The position numbers and the translations under genes are program-made. DNA of 64,000 nt, taken from Paramacrobiotus metropolitanus. Lineage: Eukaryota > Tardigrada > Eutardigrada > Parachela > Macrobiotidae. The first letter of the stretch is position 1. Each line of letters begins with the position of its first letter. Below, piece by piece: positions 47,686 through 57,900 of this stretch. Below the pieces are notes generated by a model. The model did not search any database, was not told where the DNA came from, and saw only the letters and a program-made list of their open reading frames with translations. The DNA is taken from the NCBI RefSeq assembly GCF_019649055.1, contig NW_026570224.1, forward strand, positions 124,001-188,000, in the 5' to 3' direction.

Positions 47686-50600
47686 CCGTAGACCTTCGGC
47701 TATGCCAGGCTCAACTTGGCCAGCAGATCCTTGCCCTCACAACCCATCTCCAGAACGAGACGGCCCGGTTCGAACAGGCTCGTACCGAGAGCCTCGCAGT
47801 CATCGAGGCTCAACGAGCTCGGATCACACAGCTTGAGTCCGAGAAGACCCAGTGGGAAATGGACAAGGACCGTCTCCTGAAGTACCAACAGGAGCTCTAC
47901 AACTTCGGCATCGACCTATCTAACCGGTACAACGACCTTGGTGACAAGTACAACCAGATGTACCAGGAACGAGAAAACCTGGGCATCGAGGTCGCATGCT
48001 TGAAGGAAGAGAAGACATATCTCGAGGACTCCATGACCGAGCAACCCCCGTCCTACCGGACTACCCAAGAGCAGGATAAATGTCAGCAGATTGATGACTA
48101 CCTGCGACGAGATAACCCCCTGTTGAACCCAACAGGTCAGATGGGGGCTCTCGAGAGTCAGATCTATCAGGTCGGAATGCTTAGGGCTGAACCATCGGTA
48201 GGACCCGTACCGAGGGCGCCGGCGGTACCGCCGGCCCCGGAGCCGGAGCGAAACACTTCGACGGCCACTCCCAACGCACCGACCCAGTCAATTACCACAA
48301 CGACTACGGCCTACGGAGGAACATCCACAACGACGATGTTCTCAACCGGAACAAGGCCTGTAGTATCGACTTCAACCGGACAGGACGACCCCCGAGCCTC
48401 GAACCTCCGAGGCTCGGACCCCCGAGGCTCGAACCTCCGAGCCCCGGTAAACGGATCCGGCATGGGACTTCGACCACCGACGAACGCTTCGGCGGGAGGC
48501 TCACAGCCTAATTCGGGAAACTCCAACCGGGACCGACAACGTTCGGGTTCCCAGAACACGTACCCGCCGAGGATCGAAGTCCAACCTGTATCGGCAGGGC
48601 AGCGCAATTGGGCTGACCCGGTACGCCCCGGATATCCGGATAACGCATCACAGCAACCTCGGCCAGACAACCGTGACCCAATAGGTCTGGTTGGCCCCGG
48701 CGCTGTTGGCAATGGACCTTGCCAGCCTCGGCAAGGCAATATGGACCCAATAGGTCCGGCGCCCCAGGCCGACCAATACGTGGTTATACCACCGGGGATG
48801 TGGCTTGACCACAACAGAGTCCTTCAAAGGATGCCTGGGTATGTGGCACCAAACCCGCCACAGAACCAGGGGTACGGAGTGCAGAACCCTCCGCCTGGAC
48901 CTGGACAGCCCCAGCCGGCACCCCCTGGCAATCCATACCCCCAACCCCAACCACAGCCGTACCCACCTCAACCCGCCCCGGCTGCGCAGAACCAGCAAGC
49001 GGCCTACCCGGTAGCTTGGAACCCTCCGGTAGCCCAACAGGCAATGCCGGCGGTCCAACACCGTCAAACCCCACCACCCGATGAGCAAGACATTGCTCAA
49101 GCCCGACAGGAAGGCTACGAAGAAGGCCGGCGCCGATACGAAGAGCGGAACAACCGGATCTTGGCCCGGAAGAATCGGGCAGAGTTGCCGAAGTTCAACG
49201 GCGACGGGGCCAAGGTGGAAGGCTGGATCACAAAGATCCGGCGAATCTATCGCTCGGAGGCTGACGGTGTCGCAATGACGGACGTAGCCTTTATGACGGA
49301 GCTGGAGGGCGCCCTTACTGGACAAGCCCTGGAATGGTACCAGAACCAGTCAACTCTGGAACCCGAAGAAAACGGATGGACCGTCGACTACTGGCTGCAG
49401 CAATTTGCGGCCCGGTTTATGGACCCTGACAAGCAGGTCACGGCAGTCGCGGACATCACTACCAGAAAGTACATGCTGGGGCAAGAGACCCCCGAGCAGT
49501 ACTATGATGCCATCATAAACCTCAAGCAACGAGGCAACCTCACCGACGAACTGGCAGTCTTCTACCTGCGGACGAACGTCACGGAGCCAATCCTTCGGGC
49601 AGCCCTGGACGTCCGAATGCCGAAGACGACGCGTGAGTTCCGGGACTACGTACGGGACTTCACCCGGGGTAAGCCGATGTATCAGGTAGTTAAAGGTGGC
49701 AATTCCACCAACTACATCACCGTCAGGACGGCGACTCCCGTTCCTGTGACCCAACCGGCTCCCGGATACATCCAACCCAACTCGCCAGGTTACCAGAACG
49801 TGCAACCGGGGCTTCACCGACAGAGCCCTCCGGCGACACCACCCCCTCAGGCCCGTGGTCAAATTGAACAGACTTGGGCGGCAATGGCGGCGATGAACCT
49901 GAATGGAGCCCCAACAGGGACCATGGTCACGCCGCCAGCCTATGGAAACAGCGGCCAACCGAGTCAGCCTCGGAGCCCCGGCTACGGCCAATCACAGAGC
50001 CAGGGTTACTCCGGCTATGGCCAGCCCCAACAGGGCTACAGCCAGCCTCGGAGCCCCGGCTATGGCCAGCCCCAACAGGGCTACGGCCAGAACTCCGGCT
50101 ACGGCCAACCTCAGAACCAGGGGTATGGCTTCGGAGGCGGATATGGACGCGGTGGAGCCTCACAATATGGTGGCTCCGGCGGAAGACGTGGCGGCGGGAA
50201 TCGCGGCCGCGGAAACTTCGGCAACCGCGCGGGCGGAGGCGGACAGCCCCAGAACGTGCAGCGGCAGCCTCGGACGCCACAGCAGGAGGCTCGCCAGCAG
50301 GCAACCTATGTCGATCGGATGGAAGCCAAGTTCTTCCAGTGGACCCAGGACGGAATATTTTCCTGTGGTCACTGCCTATGGGGCAACCACAACCAAGCGA
50401 GTTGTGGCTATGCCAACCTCCGGCTGGAAGACAATCCAAACCGGAGATGGTACCTGGACTGGAGGTACCGGTACGATAACGGATGGCCGTTAGGTTCGGC
50501 GAATCAGAACTACCCGAACATCGTACCACCCCCACGCCCGGCGGCCAAGGCAGCCCTAACCGGCAGCCCGGCCAGGGAAATGGAGGGAACCCCCAGAATG

Positions 50601-50759
50601 GTGGTCGACCCCCATTGGCAACCCCGCCGCCAGCCCAACGGCCGCAACTGCCGCCGTCCCCGGCCCCCAATAGGGGCCCGGGCGGATACCAACCGGCAAT
50701 TGGCGGGCCTGTCCCGGGTACATCCCAAGGAAACGCCTAAGGTCGATGAGCTCCGGTGA
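47526..50759 (+). CDS. gag: Retroelement Gag: coiled coil, capsid-like domain, SYG/RGG low-complexity region, CCHC knuckle
   Basis: The first Met is at 47526, though the frame is open a little upstream. Residues 1-170 form a coiled coil; 220-520 are Pro/Gln/Asn-rich; about 553-720 match a retrotransposon Gag (capsid) domain, from LPKFNGDGAKVEGWITKIRR through ALEWYQNQ, WLQQFAARF and PEQYYDAIINLKQ. Residues about 802-880 are repeats such as GYGQPQQGYSQPRSPGYG, followed by RGG-type sequence (GGRRGGGNRGRGNFGNRAGG). A CCHC zinc knuckle (CGHCLWGNHNQASC, C-x2-C-x4-H-x4-C) lies near residue 946. Gag binds the element RNA and builds the particle; the knuckle and RGG region are the expected RNA-binding parts. 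Its stop overlaps the ATG of the next frame by 14 bases. Confidence 0.85.
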   Translation: MFDRVDEYREENHHLRQGIIGLEGEIDELNSELDFLRTAYANLRENQNDPEGIAVDLRLCQAQLGQQILALTTHLQNETARFEQARTESLAVIEAQRARITQLESEKTQWEMDKDRLLKYQQELYNFGIDLSNRYNDLGDKYNQMYQERENLGIEVACLKEEKTYLEDSMTEQPPSYRTTQEQDKCQQIDDYLRRDNPLLNPTGQMGALESQIYQVGMLRAEPSVGPVPRAPAVPPAPEPERNTSTATPNAPTQSITTTTTAYGGTSTTTMFSTGTRPVVSTSTGQDDPRASNLRGSDPRGSNLRAPVNGSGMGLRPPTNASAGGSQPNSGNSNRDRQRSGSQNTYPPRIEVQPVSAGQRNWADPVRPGYPDNASQQPRPDNRDPIGLVGPGAVGNGPCQPRQGNMDPIGPAPQADQYVVIPPGMWLDHNRVLQRMPGYVAPNPPQNQGYGVQNPPPGPGQPQPAPPGNPYPQPQPQPYPPQPAPAAQNQQAAYPVAWNPPVAQQAMPAVQHRQTPPPDEQDIAQARQEGYEEGRRRYEERNNRILARKNRAELPKFNGDGAKVEGWITKIRRIYRSEADGVAMTDVAFMTELEGALTGQALEWYQNQSTLEPEENGWTVDYWLQQFAARFMDPDKQVTAVADITTRKYMLGQETPEQYYDAIINLKQRGNLTDELAVFYLRTNVTEPILRAALDVRMPKTTREFRDYVRDFTRGKPMYQVVKGGNSTNYITVRTATPVPVTQPAPGYIQPNSPGYQNVQPGLHRQSPPATPPPQARGQIEQTWAAMAAMNLNGAPTGTMVTPPAYGNSGQPSQPRSPGYGQSQSQGYSGYGQPQQGYSQPRSPGYGQPQQGYGQNSGYGQPQNQGYGFGGGYGRGGASQYGGSGGRRGGGNRGRGNFGNRAGGGGQPQNVQRQPRTPQQEARQQATYVDRMEAKFFQWTQDGIFSCGHCLWGNHNQASCGYANLRLEDNPNRRWYLDWRYRYDNGWPLGSANQNYPNIVPPPRPAAKAALTGSPAREMEGTPRMVVDPHWQPRRQPNGRNCRRPRPPIGARADTNRQLAGLSRVHPKETPKVDELR

Positions 50760-51555
50760 CTCATTCAACCTCTGTCATCCAACGGAACCACCGGATAAGG
50801 ATAACCCTACTAACCGGAATAACCCTTTGGACACAACTCGGAACCTCAACGAGGATTTAGCCTCCGCAACGGTCAGCGAGTCCGCTAGAATCTTAGCGGC
50901 GGGAACGGCAGCCCAATTAGGCGCCGAACATCCCCGGTTCGGATACTCGGAGAATCGACCCGAACCTCGCCACGCCGAAAATGCGGCTCCCGGACCAGAA
51001 CAGGTACCTGGGAGGATCGGCCAAGGAACTTGGATCCGATCGGCAGCCGGGACACAGAACGTGCCCGGACCCCCAGGCCCAGAAGGTGAAGCCGGGGATG
51101 TCGGCCGGAGAAACCGGACCCGACCAGCCGGGACGAGAAACGTCACCAGGCTGCCCGGACGGCTCGGTGCCCAATTAGGCATTACGAGCCACGGGCTAAG
51201 CGGAGAATCGGGACGCCGACCCGCAACCTCGCAGGACGTCAGAATGACGCCTGAACCGTCCTTGGTAGGCCAACCAGGTAGACGGCCGGAGGTTTCCGAC
51301 CGACGAAGTAACGGAGTACTTCGAAGACTGGGAAGCAGTACCTTTGGAGGCACAGGTACCCGCCTACTGTCTGCAGCAGGAAGCGGACCTCTTCCAGCGA
51401 CAACCGGCACGAACTGTAACCGGATCGCGGACGTTCTTCAACATGCAATACAACCTCTCAACCTTACGAGAGGGTCAACCATCCATGGAAGAACGAATAG
51501 CAAGTCGGATATACCCGATGGAAACCGCCGAATCGTTAATGGACGGAGTAGCTAA
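50746..51555 (+). CDS. Retroelement pro-pol N-terminal frame, Pro/Gly/Arg-rich
   Basis: Begins with ATG inside the last codons of Gag, in the +1 frame. It is open for 810 bases and reads as low-complexity Pro, Gly, Arg and Asn sequence with no domain. The following protease frame becomes open at 51269 and makes better sense from about 51300 (TDEVTEYFEDWEAVPLEAQ), so the natural reading probably changes frame between 51269 and 51330. Whether that is a frameshift signal of the element or an indel is undecided. It may be a spacer between nucleocapsid and protease. Confidence 0.45.
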   Translation: MSSGDSFNLCHPTEPPDKDNPTNRNNPLDTTRNLNEDLASATVSESARILAAGTAAQLGAEHPRFGYSENRPEPRHAENAAPGPEQVPGRIGQGTWIRSAAGTQNVPGPPGPEGEAGDVGRRNRTRPAGTRNVTRLPGRLGAQLGITSHGLSGESGRRPATSQDVRMTPEPSLVGQPGRRPEVSDRRSNGVLRRLGSSTFGGTGTRLLSAAGSGPLPATTGTNCNRIADVLQHAIQPLNLTRGSTIHGRTNSKSDIPDGNRRIVNGRSS

Positions 51556-54500
51556 CCGTCCGGAGGCGAGTCACTCGGTTATGGAAGTTCCATCCGGGCT
51601 ACCAGGCTTACCAGCCCCGACAGAACGACTAAGTCCACACCGGCCCTCGGGGGTCAACCCACAAGACGGAGTAGACCCACCGAGGCTGGACAGAATCTTA
51701 TTACCGTCGCGTGTAGACACCAATAGTGTCCCCGGCGGATCAACGACAACTCTAATCCCGGTCGAAGTGACCATCCGAGAAGTAACGATCCAACCGTTAC
51801 AGTCCACCGAACGACCGAAAGTGGTCCGGGCATGGACACATGACGTTCAAATTGGACCGGTAACAACCACAGCCATGTTGGACACCGGAGCCGAAACATC
51901 CCTAATAGAGGAGCGTTTCTGCCGGGCCAACAATCTTAAACTCGAATCCCTGGGGTACTTCACCAAAATACGCGGTGTCGGCGGACAACTCGCCTTCATG
52001 GTGACCCATTGCTGTACCGTACCGGTAACCTTGCAAGGATTCACCAGTCCCCATACCTTCCACGTCCAACCCAACGACTCGGACGTCCCCGTACTTCTTG
52101 GATGCGACTACTTGCATTCCAAGTTTGTCTTCATCCGGACGCCAACGACCCCCAACGAGGGTCAACGGAACCCATCTTCGGGTGTAGTGCAGCCTATCCC
52201 GATACCAGAGGCATCGGGCACGGCAGCGAATGAGGCTCGGATAAGTCGGCTTGATCACCCGATGAACCCCGGACCCCCGGTCTGCCCGCAATGCTCGGAT
52301 ACCGAACGAAGCCTCGTAACGGAGCTGCAGATCCATAACGCCATCGAACAATACTTGGCGAAAGTACGGACGACCCGATTGGAACCAGTCCGAGGGATAC
52401 TAAAGTCTATCCCGATACCAGAGGCATCGGCCTCTGGTATACTTAACCAAAGGTACCGAACCTGGTCTTCCGGCATTCGACACCTCCTTGAAACCCGGAC
52501 GATTGGCATAAGACTCGCACTTGATCGAGTCGGCGCAAGGACGGACGACCAGATCCGAGCTGCAAGGGAGGAATGCCAGGAGGTAATTAACCTAACCGAA
52601 GCCTTAGAAGAGGAGATCATCGAATGGGAAGAAGAGCGGATCGTACTCCACGCACAATTTGTGGAACATCAGCTCCCCATACCGGCGCTACTGGAGATCC
52701 AGTCCCATGAACTGGGCCGACGCCTTATGTGGCACTTCCGGGACCCTTACCACTTCGGTACCCTGGATACTGCCTCCTTTTGGAGTCGATACGGCGAAGA
52801 CACCCGCATAACTAGGGTCGTGCCGGACTCCGAACCTCCGATCGAGCCTTGTAACTGGCACCAGGCCAAGAAAGTAAGGCTAGCTGAGGCTGTGCACCCA
52901 CAAAACGGGGGCCGCCTAGCCAACACACGGGCACAAGCCCCGGATCAGGAATATATGGCCTTAGAATGCCCGATCTGCCATGAAAACAATGGAGCGATCG
53001 TCCAAGCCCTCAGAACTCGGAACGAAGAAGTCTTGGAGCAGGGTAGGCCACCATCCCCCGGACCTCCCGAACCGGGAAGGTGGGAAGGACCGACTCAGCA
53101 GACCCCAATTAGGGTTACTGACGGTCTACTTGGACCATCCGCCGGAACAGCGGAAGAAGGCGAAGCCGAAGAATTTGGAGATTGGGATTCGGAAGCCTCG
53201 GATGTACAGAGCACAAGTGACTCACCGGACACTGACTCCGATAATGAGCCATCCGATCCCTCAGACAATAACTCCTCGGATACCTCCGATGACGACGATG
53301 ACACCGACATAGGCTTCGATCCTTCGGTTCAATGGGTAGGAATCGACACACCCCCGGACGAACCCCCAAAAGGTGGATCGTCCAGCAACGAACCCTCAAA
53401 GGAAGCCCAGCAACCCCAGAACGGAGGCTCGGGCCAACAAAGGGCTGAGTTAACCGCAATTACGGTTTCTCACCCGGCTGACAGCCCAGTAACCTCGGCT
53501 ACGTCCAGCGACACGGGCCTGGAACAGGACCCTAACACCTCCGAAGCCGAATCCTCGGAAGGCAGTCCCACGTATGACGTCCGTGCGGAGGGACAACGGG
53601 TATCTCAAACCGACGACGAACAGATTGCCCAACAGGCGACATTCGTCGGAGGTAACCCGGTTGAACCCGACAAAAATACAAGTCCAGACGGAGCCTCGGC
53701 TAAACCGAAGGCAGCCTCGGTGCGACAGACTAAGTCCGAGAAGACCGTCTATAACCCATGGAAACGGGTACAGAGGCTGAAGCCAATAGCTACAGGCCCA
53801 ACCGTCAATCGTCTTCAGCTCCATACCGAGGATAAGGACGAAGACCGACAGCCCGTGTTCATTGAGAACAAGTGTACCTTACCACCCTTTTCAACATGTG
53901 CCGTACTGGTGCGAACCCTTAAGAGTATGGCCCCTCACCGGGATATCCATTTCGAATCCTTCCGGCGAAAACACTCCGGAGTTCGACCGATCGAAGACAC
54001 CATTGAGATCCGACCAACTTGCGATACCGCATGGATCAAGATCCAAAACGCGACTGAGCACAACCAGGTACTCCGAAGGGGTGCGAAGATCGGATACATG
54101 CACTACAGCGACACCTACGGGTTCGAACCCGACAATGAAGGGATCGAATGGGAAATCCCGATGGGAGTAGCCCGAGTCTCACAACATGGAGACCGGCCAT
54201 ACAGCTTACCGAGGGCGACACAATATGACGCCACTACGGTACGGACCCAGCAGAAGGTCCAGCTACTTCCCAGGGCTATCGTCGAAGTTACGGTAACCCT
54301 CGACATAGAAGTCGACCCCGCTAAAAACAAGTACCTGATGTACCTCGGCTCGGAAGAAGCCTTAGCGGAAGGTATCGAGATGAAGGATGGTCCGACCCCA
54401 CATGACGGGAAGAAGTTCACCATCCTCGTGGCTAACCATACTAATAAGGATATAACCATCCGGAAAGGAACCCCAATGGGTCGAGTCGAGCCGTACGAAC

Positions 54501-54934
54501 ATATGACGGACGACCAAAAGGCCCGGGTCCGACTTACCCAAGAAGGTGACGAAGACCCGGCAACCGTCGAAGAACAAAAGAAAGCCATCAACTCCATGAA
54601 GCTCGGCGAAAACTTAACCGATGAACAGCGACAAGTTCTACGGGACATCGCATGGGAGTATCGGCTTGTATTTCCAACCTCAAAACGACCCTACGGTGAC
54701 GTCAAGGGAGTCACCCACGTCATCGACGTCCAAGGTGCAAAGCCTATAAAGATGAACCCAACTAGAACCAGTTGGAAGGGTCTTGAATTCATCTCCAAAC
54801 ATGTCCAAGAGATGCTGGACCAAGGAGTGATCGAACCCTCCGACGCAGCATGGAGCTTCCCCGTGGTCTTGGCAGCCAAGAAAAACCCGGACGGCTCCGT
54901 CGGAACCAGGTTTGCATCAACTACATTAAGTTGA
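51269..54934 (+). CDS. pol: Retroelement pol part 1: aspartic protease, acidic spacer, RT start
   Basis: Counting from the Met at 51344, the protease active site AMLDTGAETSLIEE is near residue 180, followed by the flap and the closing LLGCDYLHSKFVF, as in retroviral-type aspartic proteases. A spacer of some 550 residues follows. It includes a Glu/Asp/Ser-rich part (DSEASDVQSTSDSPDTDSDN) and a beta-rich part before RT. RT begins with EMLDQGVIEPSDAAWSFPVV and stops just after the KKNPDGS block: at about 54911-54914 a run of T is one base short relative to the frame in which RT continues, giving a TGA at 54932-54934. The protease would process Gag and Pol in the particle. Confidence 0.8.
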   Translation, partial: ANQVDGRRFPTDEVTEYFEDWEAVPLEAQVPAYCLQQEADLFQRQPARTVTGSRTFFNMQYNLSTLREGQPSMEERIASRIYPMETAESLMDGVANRPEASHSVMEVPSGLPGLPAPTERLSPHRPSGVNPQDGVDPPRLDRILLPSRVDTNSVPGGSTTTLIPVEVTIREVTIQPLQSTERPKVVRAWTHDVQIGPVTTTAMLDTGAETSLIEERFCRANNLKLESLGYFTKIRGVGGQLAFMVTHCCTVPVTLQGFTSPHTFHVQPNDSDVPVLLGCDYLHSKFVFIRTPTTPNEGQRNPSSGVVQPIPIPEASGTAANEARISRLDHPMNPGPPVCPQCSDTERSLVTELQIHNAIEQYLAKVRTTRLEPVRGILKSIPIPEASASGILNQRYRTWSSGIRHLLETRTIGIRLALDRVGARTDDQIRAAREECQEVINLTEALEEEIIEWEEERIVLHAQFVEHQLPIPALLEIQSHELGRRLMWHFRDPYHFGTLDTASFWSRYGEDTRITRVVPDSEPPIEPCNWHQAKKVRLAEAVHPQNGGRLANTRAQAPDQEYMALECPICHENNGAIVQALRTRNEEVLEQGRPPSPGPPEPGRWEGPTQQTPIRVTDGLLGPSAGTAEEGEAEEFGDWDSEASDVQSTSDSPDTDSDNEPSDPSDNNSSDTSDDDDDTDIGFDPSVQWVGIDTPPDEPPKGGSSSNEPSKEAQQPQNGGSGQQRAELTAITVSHPADSPVTSATSSDTGLEQDPNTSEAESSEGSPTYDVRAEGQRVSQTDDEQIAQQATFVGGNPVEPDKNTSPDGASAKPKAASVRQTKSEKTVYNPWKRVQRLKPIATGPTVNRLQLHTEDKDEDRQPVFIENKCTLPPFSTCAVLVRTLKSMAPHRDIHFESFRRKHSGVRPIEDTIEIRPTCDTAWIKIQNATEHNQVLRRGAKIGYMHYSDTYGFEPDNEGIEWEIPMGVARVSQHGDRPYSLPRATQYDATTVRTQQKVQLLPRAIVEVTVTLDIEVDPAKNKYLMYLGSEEALAEGIEMKDGPTPHDGKKFTILVANHTNKDITIRKGTPMGRVEPYEHMTDDQKARVRLTQEGDEDPATVEEQKKAINSMKLGENLTDEQRQVLRDIAWEYRLVFPTSKRPYGDVKGVTHVIDVQGAKPIKMNPTRTSWKGLEFISKHVQEMLDQGVIEPSDAAWSFPVVLAAKKNPDGSVGTRFASTTLS

Positions 54935-57900
54935 ATGCAGTAACCAAGAAGAACAACTACCCTCTTCCGAACCCGGACGAGCTACTGGACAAGTGCGCCG
55001 GGATGGAATATTACGGCAAGGTAGACTGTCAATCCGCTTTTTGGCAGATCCCAATGGACGAAGCCTCGAAGGACATGACTACCTTCGTTACGCCAGAAGG
55101 CATGTACAGGTTCAACCGGATGCCGTTCGGAGTCTGTAACGGACCCGCAACCTTCCAGATGCATGTCGATAAGATAACCGCAAAAGCCCGCAAGAAAGGT
55201 GTTTTTGCGTACATCGATGACATCATCTTCTTCGGCCGGACCTTTGAAGAATTCAAGGAAGCCTTCCGAGCCACCCTGGACTGCCTACTTGAGGCCGGGT
55301 TCACCATCAAACCCTCGAAGTGCGAGGTTGGAACGGATAAGTTACCCTTCCTCGGACATGTCCTCAGCAAAGCCGGGGTCCAAACCGACGACGAAAAGGT
55401 AGCGGCTATTGCGCAACACCAACCCCCGCGAACAGAACGCCAATTGCGGTCGTTCCTCGGGTTGGCCAACTACTACCGGAAATTCATCCGTAATTATGCC
55501 CAACGGACATCGAAGATGTATGAACTCCTTCGGAAGACTAATTCCATCCGGACAGACTGGACGGACGACCATACAGCAGAGTTCAACGGCATCAAAGAGG
55601 CTTTAACCACAGCCCCGGTACTCGCAAAGTTCGACCCGACCAAGAAGACGGTAATCGAATGCGATGCCAGTGGAGCCGGACTTGGCGCGGTGTTGTCACA
55701 AGAAGACCACCCTGTAGCATTTGCCAGCCGAGTTCTCCATGGAGCCGAGAAGAACTACGGAGTCACCGAATGGGAATGCCTAGCCGTAGTTTGGGCCGTC
55801 CAGAAGTTTAAACACTTCATTGACCACGGACCCTTCACCGTCAGAACGGATCACCGAGCCTTACAGAACCTGATGCGCTGTGAGTCCAATAGACCCGGCA
55901 TCAACCCCCGGTTAACACGGTGGGCTTTGGCTCTGCAAGGCAAGGATATTACCATCGAGTACAAACCTGGAGTTTTCTGCGATAATGCGGATGCTCTGTC
56001 TCGGTGGCCCCTTGAACGACCCGACGATAACGACCCCCATGAAGAATTGGACCAGGTACCCAACTTTGAGGACTTCAAGGATGAGATCAAAATAAGGTCT
56101 CTCCGGGTACAACGACATGAAATCAAGGAAAAGAGCCGAAGACATCCGGACCTCATACTCGAGCCCGGAGGCTGGACGGACGAGGCTAAAATAAGGTCTC
56201 TCCGAGTGGCAGCTGAATGGAGGCAGACCACAAATATGCGTCGCCCCGTTCCAAAAGCAACTCCGCTGCCCGGATGCAAGGTCATCTCGGACTGGAACGA
56301 CCTGTCTACCCCATATGTAAGGGTAACTAATGTAGTCATACCGGACGACCCGGGCTCACAAGGCGAGTCGAGGGTCGGAACCGTAAAGGTACGAACTACC
56401 GAGGATAACGGACCGGAGGTCCCGGGTTCACAAGGCGAACCCGAGGACGAAGGAGAGAAACCGATGGAGTCCCACAAGGAGTTACGCAGACTGCAACTCC
56501 GGGACCCTCACCTCCGGAAAAAGATCGATGAGCTGGAAAACCAGGACCAGCTGGATCACAAGTCCCCATTGTTGGAACATTACCAGATGAGCGGAGGTCT
56601 ATTGTACCGGCTGACCACCCACAACACTAAGTTGGAACGACGGTTCGTGGTCCCGCTCTTCATGCGAAAAGGCATCATCCGAGCACTTCACGACGGAAAA
56701 ACCGGCAACCACTTCGGCCGCGTGAAGACACTGGAGGCAGCGAAGCTTCGGTACTACTGGGACCGGATGCTATCCGACATTCACGACTACGTGGATAACT
56801 GCCCCCGGTGTACCTTGGTGAACAAGCCTCGGACCAAACCACCCGGTAAACTCCAGAAGATGGAGGTCGGTGAACCATGGTTCCGAATCTACGCGGACTT
56901 TAAAGGACCTTTACCTCGGACTGAGTCGAAAGGATACCAATATATCGCGGTTGTTACCGACCAGTTCACCAAGTTCACCATAGCCCGAGCGACCAAGACT
57001 AACTCGGCAAAGGAGTTCGAAAAGTTCTTCGTGGAGGATGTCGTCCTAAAATACGGCATGCCAACCCACCTTCACACCGACCAAGGATCCCATTTCACGG
57101 CTAAGACCTTCGCCAAAGTAGCTAGGATCTTCGGGATCAAGCATACCTTCGGAACAGCCTACCACCCAGAGGGTCAAGGCCAAGTCGAACGTTCCATGCA
57201 GACGATATGGGATGGAATTCGGAAGGAATGCGACGCCAAGGATGGTCACCGATGGCACCGGAACCTACAGTACGTAGTATGCGGAATCAACCGAGCGAAA
57301 CATGCGACCACCGGGTTCTCACCCTACTACATGCTGTACGGACGTGAGATGACCATACCTCAGGACGTCATCACCGGAACCAACGCACCGGAACACTACA
57401 CCGACAAGGAACAATACATCAGAAGGATGAAGGAACGGCTCCAGAGGGCTCACGATATCGCGAAGACGAACATCGACGAAGCCTTCGAGAAAGCAGCCGA
57501 ACTCTATAATAAAAAGAAATCCGTACCGGACTTCCAGAAGAGAGACCTCGTCCTGGTAGAGTATCCCAATAAGGATCCTACCAGGAAGGAACGGTACGAT
57601 GGAGTATGGACGGTACTCAACTATAAGGGACCCAACAACCTTTGGCTCCGCAACGTCGAAACCGGAAAGGAAGATGTTGTCGCCGTGGATAGATGTAAGC
57701 ATCATCCAAGCAACAAGCGTCGGCGGATCACCCGATCTTACGGCCAGAAGAAATCCGAGGTAACCCCGGGTAAAAACCTTGCAACGGTGCCGTACCCCCA
57801 TGAGGGTCAGCCCGCTCGCAATACCCGGGCCCGAAAGGCTAACTCAACCGAAGAGAAGCCGAAGGAACCGACAAAGGAGCCTCAGAAACCGGACTTAACG

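Noticed and set aside
46356-53824. Long minus-strand frames opposite Gag and pol (for example 46356-47096, 48648-49325, 49927-50670)
   Set aside because: They mirror the G+C-rich plus-strand coding frames, are low in complexity and show no domain; they are shadows of the real frames.
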